64,000 nucleotides of DNA, taken from NCBI RefSeq assembly GCF_024868665.1, contig NC_079900.1, forward strand, positions 25,816,216 to 25,880,215, written 5' to 3'. Source of the stretch: Triplophysa rosa (lineage: Eukaryota > Chordata > Actinopteri > Cypriniformes > Nemacheilidae). The translations under genes were made by a program, and so were the position numbers. This document shows positions 55,706 through 64,000 of this stretch, one piece after another (positions within the stretch are counted from its first letter, which is position 1; every line of letters starts with the position of its first letter). The notes beneath the pieces were generated by a model. The model made no database searches. It had not been told where the DNA came from and saw only the letters and a program-made list of their open reading frames with translations.

Positions 55706-57671
55706 GGGCTCTAGACTAACTTTTTGCATTGGTTGCACTGGTGCGCCTAACTTTTTTTCTTAGGTTTCTAAATTTCTTAATTTTCGACCGCATCGCATTT
55801 AACACTGCAGTTTTACCAGTTCTTTTTTTTAAAATCACTGTCCATATAGGCAAAATTGACTTGTAAATGATTAACTAACAATCTGGTCAACATAAAGTTC
55901 TTTATTTGAAGCACAATTCTACAAGAAAGGTAACTTACTGAAAAAGTGTTGGTGCTTAAAGTGCTTCACTGAACTGAAACTTAAAACATTTCAAGATAAA
56001 TGGACCAGGGCTTGACATAACCTGGGAGGTTGATGGCTCCGTGTCAGAGCATTGCTTATGATTTTCGGATGGATCAGGCCTTAACTTAACATTATTCACG
56101 AAAAAGTTGTCAATCGTTCTTTTCATCTTCTCTCATTATCCGCGCTACATCCACTCTGTTTAACTGACGGGCCTATAGGCTCCTCACCTCTCTCTGTCTG
56201 ACTGCAGCACACGCATTTTCACACGTACACACCAGAGGTTGCGCTAGACTTTTTTATTGTCTGTCATTTTGACTGACAGGCTCGTAAAAAATCCGTCATA
56301 ATCTATTATTACCCGTCACTATGGTGCAAGGTGGCGTTAGGTGGTAATTAGTATGTTCGTGACGTCATCACGCTGTACTTGTGTCTCGGAACTTGTTGTA
56401 TTTTAATACAACTGAATGCCCAATAAAGCCGTTGTTGTTTATATTCATCTGTATATTTCATGTTTTAATGTTTATGTTCATATGTGATTCGATCTGGGAA
56501 AACCCAACACATGGTGCAAATTTATATATTACAGTTTTTGATACCAAGCCCTTTCCAAATCAGTTTTAATTTTGCTCATTGTATGTATGTAACAAAAGTT
56601 ATGGCTGAGGTCGGCTGAAGCGCTAGGATTTTCAGGAACGGAATTTGGAGAAAAACGGGTTTAAAGTGAAGTGATGAAAATAAAAGCACAACAGTCCAGT
56701 ATCACAAGTAAAAGTCACTTTACAGTGGTAAAAGACTTAATAACAATTTAATAAAAAACATTTCCTAGTGTTGAAGTCTATAAAAATACTGTACAAAACC
56801 GTTTGAATAAAACGAAAGTAAGGAAAATGGTGCAGGGCACACTTAAAGAACGAGAGCTCTGCCGTTATCACTACACGAGGAAACTAGCAAACATTACGGT
56901 CAACAACTAATAAGCAGTGAAGCAAGTTTTACCTTGTTTATCATGTGCATAGTGTGTGGACTTTTGATCATTCCTTGTATGTTTTGCGATCGCGGTCCGG
57001 CTCGCATGAGCAGCGATAACTCCCGGTGCTGCAGACGGGGAGCTCCGCCATCTCACGAAAACATTGTATGAAAAAAACTTTGCATGCCGTAGTTTACACA
57101 GGACTGGCGGGGAATGTGCATTGATACTCCTTCATTCTTTGTGTTATGTAGTTTACTTTGATAGGTGAACTGTCTTTCCCCGCATCTCAGCGCGACATCC
57201 GACGGGTTTTCTCAGATCGCATCACATATGTCTAGTCAGTAACAATGACATTTGAAAACACGCACATCCCTTCGCGAGCATATCACGCTCTAATGAAGGC
57301 AAACGGGGAGTTACAAATTGCTCTCATTGTAATCCGTCAAAATAGCTGATGGACGGACGGCCTTCAGATTTTTCCATCACTGGTAAACATTTTTTGTCAA
57401 TGACAGATAATTTTCGGTTAACACGGCCTCTGGTACACACACGTACAGGAAAATCTGGACCACGGCCAATCAGAGGGGGGTCCGCCCTTCACTATCTCTG
57501 ATTGGTTTAGACCACGATATGGGCCTAATGTGTGTCTGTTGTTGAATCACAGGGAGACTTTTTTTCTCCCTCGAACGGCTGGTCGCACCGGTGCGACCTC
57601 AGATTTTTCTTAGTCGCACCATTGAGAAATCAAGTCGCATGTGCGACCAAATTGGTCGCACTCTAGAGCCC
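55706..57671. mobile_element. Non-autonomous hAT element containing another hAT
   Basis: AGGGCTCTAGACTAAC at the left and GCACTCTAGAGCCC at the right form short inverted ends. TGAGTTCCA occurs on both sides (55697-55705 and 57672-57680), giving an 8 to 9-base target duplication depending on where the TIR is cut. The right interior has repeated GGTGCGACC/GTCGCAC blocks. Nested element at 56233-57432. Confidence 0.75.
56233..57432. mobile_element. Nested non-autonomous hAT element
   Basis: CAGAGGTTGCGCTAGAC and the partly complementary GTTAACACGGCCTCTG ends, with perfect 8-bp duplication GTACACAC (56225-56232 and 57433-57440). 1200 bases, no transposase found. Confidence 0.85.
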
Positions 57672-57680
57672 TGAGTTCCA

Positions 57681-60504
57681 TATACCACTTGCAATACCAA
57701 CCAAATTAGTCAAAGCAGTAAAACAAACATTATAAATGAGTTTTCCTTCCCCTAAATTCTGACTGTATGAGTCATATTTAAAGGTGCAGTAAAACACTGG
57801 TGAATACACACAGGGATAATACTCTGCAGTAATATTGTTCAGCAACCAAAAAACAACTACTGTAGCTCTGCCTTGTGTTGTAGCTACATCATCATCAACC
57901 CTTAAGAAACTTTTTTTGTTTGAAACATATTCTCATGTTTCTTCATCACTCTCATGTGTTACTAAGTTAAAGCAGTCTTCCTGCACACTCACAGCTGTAC
58001 AAATATATCTACAGATGATATAAAAAACAGGTAAGCAAAATATCTGTACAGTCACACTAACCATTTATAATGAATAGTGTGTGACATTAGTAAACTGTTT
58101 ATATAAAAGTAGCTTTAAGGGTCCAATGTGTTTTGTAAATACATTATCTCCTTCAGATATGCGAAAACGCGATGACATCTTAGTCCTGTGTCAGCCACCG
58201 TAGTGCTTCAAAAGGGAGGGGCAGGGGTGGAGTTGGTGGAGGGGTTAGATGCCGCTAAATTTCATACACTGGAACTTTAAACAGGAATAATGTCGGTTCT
58301 AATGCACGGGTTTTTATTAGCAGACAGTGATGCCTTTAGCAAAGGTCACATCATGACATCAGCATCATTACCAGTTCTGATAGCACACTGTGATTGTGTG
58401 TGTATAACAGCTCTGTCTGTATGAAGTCACAGCACAGGTGTTAATTACCCCTCCTCTCTGATGATGTTAATGAGTTGAGCCCTGAGCCTGTCTTTGAGCG
58501 CTTTTCCACCATCACGCCGAATCGTTCTAAGCACAGTCTGAAACTGATTATCAATAGTTGCAGATCTATGCAACACCGTCTAACCGCAATAAAGACAGAT
58601 ATACAGTATATATAGAAGTGCAGTAAACAAATGCATGCACAGCAGATAAACTGCAATTTAGAAGTCTTGCAGAATTCACTACACAAATAGATATTACACG
58701 CTTTCTATAATATGTCTTTTATTGCTGTGTAGTTATATAAAAAAGGCATTGTTTTTGTTGTGCCCAAAGGTGTTGTTCATAGGGAGTTTAGGGTTAGGAA
58801 TGGGCTCAGGGTCAACCATATAACATGCTTATAATTTGAAATTTATGTATATTTTAAAATGTAACAACATATTTGTAAAAGAGGCAAGTAATGCAACTCG
58901 GTATACAAACATTGGAAATTCAGAAAATCATTAAGCACAATGTTAACGCAGTCTTGTGATTGCAGAAATCGAGCATTTGTTCTCATGCGTGATGACTCAG
59001 GACATCTGGACACGCCGGCCTGTGCGGGGGTGCAATGTGACATCACCAGCTCTCAGGCTCCATCAGATGAGCTGTTACCGTGGCAACAGAGCGCTTCTTT
59101 CATGTGATGAGCCATAGATGCTCTGGAAGAGGCCTGAGTCGCATTACACGTAATTAAAGTTAACCGAGCAAGCCATTACTCTCACTGTAATTAATGTCAT
59201 TCATGTCACTCGCCGTCTAAAGATGTGGATATATTGAGGGATTCGGCTCGAATTAGATGTGTCCTTTTAGATTAATGATGCAAATGGAGTATAATGGGTC
59301 GCTCAGCCTGGTGAATCTCCTGTGTGACAGATGATGATAATCCGACAGAGGATCAAGAGACATTTGATAGCCTTCTCCAACAATGTTGATTATGTAGCAA
59401 AAAACAAATAAAGAAATAGTGTAGCACAGCAGTGGGCCTAACCAGCTGACTTTTTATCAAACGACTACAAAGGTTGGCACACACAAACCACAAACCTCTG
59501 TGTGGAGTCACTTCAGGCTTTATAGTCAAGCAGTTATAATATGGTTAATGCTGCATACATGTGGTCGTACTGTAGATGGTTCAGTCCCAAATCACGTTTT
59601 TGCAACCCCCTGCAGCAAATTTCATACAAATGCTCTCCTAGTTTGTGTCCTCACAATGGCAGGGTACAGTGTTGACCTTCTCAAGCTTTAAAAAGCCCTG
59701 CTTTACATCACGACAAGTGTTGATAGTGTCTTAACAAAAAGTCGACTTACATTTCCAGAATTGCTGAAGTTTGTACCAACAAGCAAGCAGTAAACAATCA
59801 TTTCAGTCAAAAATACAGTACTGGCCAAATGTTTCTGTATGTCACCTACTTAATATTCATAAGGCATTATGCTTTATAATGTGACCCTTCAATTTTTAGA
59901 TCCTGGGAATTGCAGAAGGGTTATATGCTCAACAAACTTGATGTTTTAAGTGGATTGCTGACATTATAATGTAGTAGCTGTATACACTGAGCTTGTAGCT
60001 CTGTAACACTATAATCGAGAAAATTTGCTGCTAACACAAACCAGCCAAATTGATCTTTTGATGTAGAGCATAATCTTTTGGCCTTTTCCTATCTAAATGC
60101 ATATAGTTTTAGTTTTTAGCGGAGGAAGAGAAAGATGTATAGACATAGCTATGGCAGTATCATTGTGAATGATCAAACTGAAACAGAATTCATGTCAGTC
60201 ATCATTTCCACTTTAAAACCTTACATTTAAAAGCAGCTTACACAGGTTGTGTAATTTACATATGATCTAAGGAGCAAACTTCCCTATTAGCTGTATTGAA
60301 AAGCAATGAAAGCATAAAAGAAAGGCAAAAGAAGTTTGACTCCTTGTAGGCCACTGTAATGTGTTTATTGTCTGGCATTGTGCCTGTCGCTCGGTGAAGT
60401 GCTCTCCTCCTACACAAATAAGCTCAAGACAGTGGATGCAATGCCTTGGTCAACATCCATAATGATGCCTCTATGATCTATTAAAATCTGAAAAAACTTT
60501 ACAA
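57681..60504. other. Unassigned spacer, candidate conserved element inside
   Basis: At 58115-58280 GGGTCCAATGTG and CATACACTGGAAC with CTTTAA on both sides suggest a small MITE (low confidence). At 59130-59300 several TAAT motifs and the octamer ATGCAAAT cluster. Nothing else is supported. Confidence 0.4.
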
Positions 60505-61972
60505 CTGGCGGCCCGCGGGCCAAGTGCGGTCCGCCAATCATCCTGACCTGGCCCGCCTTAACATTTCAAATAAGTGGAAAGACTGTAAAGAGTAAATATT
60601 CCTTGATTTTTAAGGTTCTATTTTGGTTTATGTAGTGTCCAACAACAAGTTTACGTATACATACAAGGTGTAAAAACACTATTATTTTGTTATAATAGTC
60701 AAGAAGTAAGATAAGAATAACTGCCTGACTCTCAAATGATTTGTTTGGCTTTCCACCAGCCTAGTCTGATGTGATTGGTCAGATGGTTTAGTCTGCTGTG
60801 ATTGGTCTGCGCGAATGAGGCTCACGCGCTACAGTGTTTGGGGGAGAAGAGTGAAGTTTTCGCGGGCAGTCCTAGCAAAACGTAGGCGGGGACTATATTT
60901 AGTGACGTAAATCCACGTCAGTTTGTGAATCGGACTAGGGACGAATTGTTTGCGTGATTCAGAGTCAACTCCCTTTTTTCCAAGCTATTAACTTTGTTAT
61001 TCGTTCACCTTCGGCTTTACAACTTGGCAGACTGCTTACATTCACACATGGCAACATTACACACTGCATGAAATGTACTTTACACGATCTCGTAATATGT
61101 GCTCTTTAAGAACGGTGTGCTTTAAGAAATGCACTTCCTGAGACGCCACATCTTTGAAAGTCCAAAACGCTGCTACATTCAATACAAAAGTAATTCCCAC
61201 GGCTCATAACGATATACTGACGTCTTATAAAGCGATTTGATCGGCCTGTCCAAGGACTTTTAATGTTATTTACGTTCTAACTGGCAATCCACAGCATCAG
61301 GCAATCGGTTTGTGCACGCGTCTTGTGCCCTTGAAAGTAACTGCAGGAAGGGTACACCAAGTGAACTGCTGATCAGATAAGGGAAAACTGTGTTGTTTTT
61401 ATTACTGCATTCATTATTTATGAAAATACGGCTATACTTGCGAGAAATAGCAGTTCATCTCCCTCCAGAACGTGCACTACAAAGGATCTGCCCTTCTAAA
61501 TGCGTGGGGCACATGAATGCTATTGGAATTCACCCGAAGATGCGATAATAGCGTTCAGTTTCTTGCACAAATCAATTGATTCGCTTTATAAGATGCTAAT
61601 TTAACGTCACAAGGGGCATTTTTGGTGTTGAAAAAATGTTTGTGTTGTGTTCTTGAATAAACAATTCCATCCACATCTTGGATTGACTGGGAGTCAGTAA
61701 ATTAACAGCAGTTTCATTTTGGGTAAACTAACGCATTAAGGGATATAAAATACAACTAAAAAGACAAAATCCCTTTTTATTAAATTTCACGAAAAGGCAA
61801 AAATACTGGATGCAATATTTGCGTGCATGTTTTAATTTATGACCTATAAGTAACAGCAACAAAAAACAGCATAAAAGTAACAAAATGCAGTAAATAACAG
61901 AAATACAAAATCCCACTTCCTTTTTATACTTTTGAAATCTGGCCTTCAAAGAAAAGTAGTTGAAGACCCCTG
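60505..61972. mobile_element. hAT-type element, left end damaged
   Basis: CTTTACAA lies on both sides (60497-60504 and 61973-61980). The right end reads TAGTTGAAGACCCCTG. The left starts CTGGCGGCCCGCGGGCC, missing the outermost TIR bases expected from the right end. A CpG-rich part with a GATTGGTC motif (60770-60860) looks promoter-like. No transposase frame remains. Confidence 0.7.
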
Positions 61973-61980
61973 CTTTACAA

Positions 61981-63275
61981 CATGAGGCATAAGGGTCCTG
62001 TATCACCCCATATTTTTTATAAAACCAGCTGGACGTGCATTATCCTGACCTGCTTGTTGCATGACTACGTTCTACATAAGTTAAAGGACACAAAATATTG
62101 GACAGGCAACCCAATTTTCTTTAAATGCTCCTGTAAATGTTTCCTCTGGAACAGATTATAGGTATCATCACATTTTATAAACTGGTAAATTCTGGTCCTT
62201 CATTCTGATTGGTTGAGCCAAGTTCTAAGCCGTTATAAAATACCCCGATTTATAACAGCTGACCGCATTACATACCCTAAATATCATTTTATTTACTTTA
62301 TTTTATGAAACCTTGCTACGCATATGGAATAACCGTTTTATAAAAGCAATAAGCCCCATGAAGCAGTGACTTGCAGTGCATTTTATAACAGCTAATGGGC
62401 TGTTATAAGCTTCGTGTCGTGCCACAACGGCTTGTTGCTTAAGTAAGGTTTTCCCCTGTCAAAGTATGACAGCTGCAAGTCATCATGCGTGTGCCCATAT
62501 TAAAAGGCTAAACAAACGTTGACCTGCACTGGGGTTGTGGCTAGAAGGGATACAGCTACGGCCAGAAGTGATGCAAAATCTTGCTATAAAATTGCAATAG
62601 CTAACGCTACACCTACCCCAACCCTAAACCTAACCTTACAATAATAAAAAACAGTAATTAACTGTTGTTCAGCATGACAAATGATGCGGTATTGAAGTAT
62701 GCATGCTCAGTGGAGGTGGCTGTGTCCCTTCTAGTCTTTACCCTGCGCTGGGAATGAGACACTGTTAGGTGTGAGCTGTATCCTCACAGAAACCTTCCCT
62801 TGCGCTGTCTGTGGCAGACAGTATTTGGGAAATCTGACAGAGAGATGTGGTAATAGAGAGTACAGGCCTGAAAGTCATCATAGCAAACAGGAAGTGCAGC
62901 GGTGCGAGGGTCTCTGAAGTGAGCCGCTCAGATGAAACTCATTAACATAGCATTGAAATGAGACAAACACACAGAAACAGACAGCTCAGACAATGTTCTG
63001 TCACTTCATACAATTAGCTCGGTTACAACTGCTATTTTATACAGACAAAGTCTTATACTTTAAAAGTATGGAGCGATTTTAGTCTCATTAATTATTCACG
63101 CGTAAAACAAGATACACACATGCGTAAACAGTTTCACATGAACAAAACCTAATTTACGTGCACACGTGCGTAAAACAAAACTATTTTCTCATAAAGTACG
63201 TTTCGCAAACATACGACTGTGCGCAAATATTTCGAAAGTTTAAAATGTACACGTTTATCGTGTTATGTGAATGTG
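61981..63275. other. Unassigned spacer, possible MITE at 62180-62440
   Basis: 62180-62440 has ATTCTGATTGGTTGAG, paired GTTATAA/TTATAAC blocks and GGGCTGTTATAAGC, similar in style to fish MITEs, but no flanking duplication was identified. The rest is unassigned. Confidence 0.35.
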
Positions 63276-63438
63276 CAAATCGTCACTCACGTGTGAATCG
63301 GCTTGGATGTGTGTGTGTGTTTTTTGAGACTCTCCTGGCAGCGCAACCCCTCCCACGTGGGTTGTCGTACTCTTTAGCCAATCAGATTCAACCTTACCAT
63401 TCAACCAATCATAAACGCGGAGAGCACAGGACTCAAGG
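63276..63438 (+). repeat. Left arm of terminal fold-back
   Basis: About 163 bases, nearly identical to the reverse complement of 63839-64000. It includes CACGTGGG, two CCAATCA boxes and a GTGTGTGTG run. The right arm reaches the window end, so the element may continue. Confidence 0.85.
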
Positions 63439-63838
63439 AAAACGGCTCTGTGCACCTTTTGCGCAACTACAAATCTATGCGCCCATACAAAACAATGTTT
63501 CCAAGAACTAGTTATTTATTGTCCTTGTTCATTTAAAACATACATTGTATGGACATATAAACATGAACATATCTCATCAGATATGTTCCCCAGACGGGGG
63601 AACACAGTTTCACAGTTTGTTACCCAGACGGATTTTAGCAGTTCAGTGGAAGTGACTGCTGGTTGTGTAGTTTTTAAGTGGTCATGTTCACTCACTATTT
63701 CATACTTTTCTCCTACAAAATAAATTAATAAAAACAGATTTATTGCGTGGCTGTATTATGTTTTAATACAGCATCACAGCTCAGAGAGTAGATTAGTGAA
63801 ACTGTACAAACGAGCCTTTAGTGCTAACATTAGAGCTC

Positions 63839-64000
63839 CTTGAGTTCTGTGCTCTCCATGATTATGATTGGTTGAATGGTAAGGTTGAATCTGATTGGCT
63901 AAAGAGTACGACAACCCACGTGGGAGGGGTTGCGCTGCCAGGAGAGTCTCAAAAAACACACACACACATCCAAGGCGATTCACATGTGAGTGATGATTTG
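63839..64000 (-). repeat. Right arm of terminal fold-back
   Basis: Reverse complement of 63276-63438 with few mismatches; a 400-base spacer lies between the arms. Open frames in both arms are mirror images and not genes. Confidence 0.85.

Noticed and set aside
1..64000. tRNA, rRNA or other structured RNA genes
   Set aside because: No A/B box pairs, cloverleaf or rRNA-like blocks were recognised by eye; a covariance-model scan would be the decisive test.

Overview
This is vertebrate nuclear DNA, most likely from a teleost fish and probably a cyprinid. The evidence is a dense mix of DIRS1-like, Ty3/Gypsy-like, L2-type LINE, PIF/Harbinger and many hAT-type elements, together with AC, GA and TA microsatellites, CpG-rich promoter-like patches and AT-rich spacers. 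There are no operons, no bacterial signals and no tRNA, rRNA or CRISPR that I could recognise. Two N gaps (10205-10304 and 42419-42534) mark it as assembled scaffold sequence. No intact host gene is evident. Two or three exon-like stretches are noted at low confidence, and the long spacers are unrecognised.

Layout: 1-4010, a decayed DIRS1-like retrotransposon on the minus strand, followed by an L2 LINE 3' fragment. 6590-9194, a hAT-like fold-back element with long inverted arms. 9289-10204, the terminal part of a second DIRS relic, cut by an assembly gap. 10305-11869, an L2 LINE whose 5' part is inverted relative to its 3' tail. 14000-16476, a gag-only LTR retrotransposon with a 33-bp minisatellite inside gag. 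17607-19350, one candidate DNA transposon holding a hAT element with perfect target duplications. 20014-22245, three non-autonomous DNA elements. 22569-28201, a Harbinger-type element containing a hAT element, which contains a second complete gag-only LTR retrotransposon; every layer has its own target-site duplication. 28614-29824, a hAT remnant with a BED finger exon followed directly by a solo LTR.

33261-39421 is a solo LTR of the same LTR family, split by a nearly complete DIRS1-like retrotransposon (33728-39340) with gag, RT/RNase H and tyrosine recombinase genes, inverted terminal repeats and an internal complementary region. 40721-41998 is a DNA element carrying another solo LTR. 42685-43582 is a hAT-type element. 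47561-50867 is an internally deleted Ty3/Gypsy (sushi-like) retrotransposon with a 5-bp target duplication. 52292-52542 is a TA-flanked MITE. 54054-54811 is a GA microsatellite split by an LTR. 55706-57671 is a hAT nested with another hAT. 60505-61972 is a hAT element. 63276-64000 is an inverted repeat reaching the window end.

The genes belong to selfish elements, not to a host pathway. In the DIRS element, gag, RT/RNase H and the recombinase would package, copy and integrate a circular DNA; the ATGA overlap between the RT and recombinase frames suggests coupled translation. The gag-only LTR elements lack enzymes and would depend on a partner element. Almost every coding region carries at least one lesion. 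The most notable structures are the nesting stacks, the gag minisatellite family, three near-perfect hairpins and two long fold-backs.
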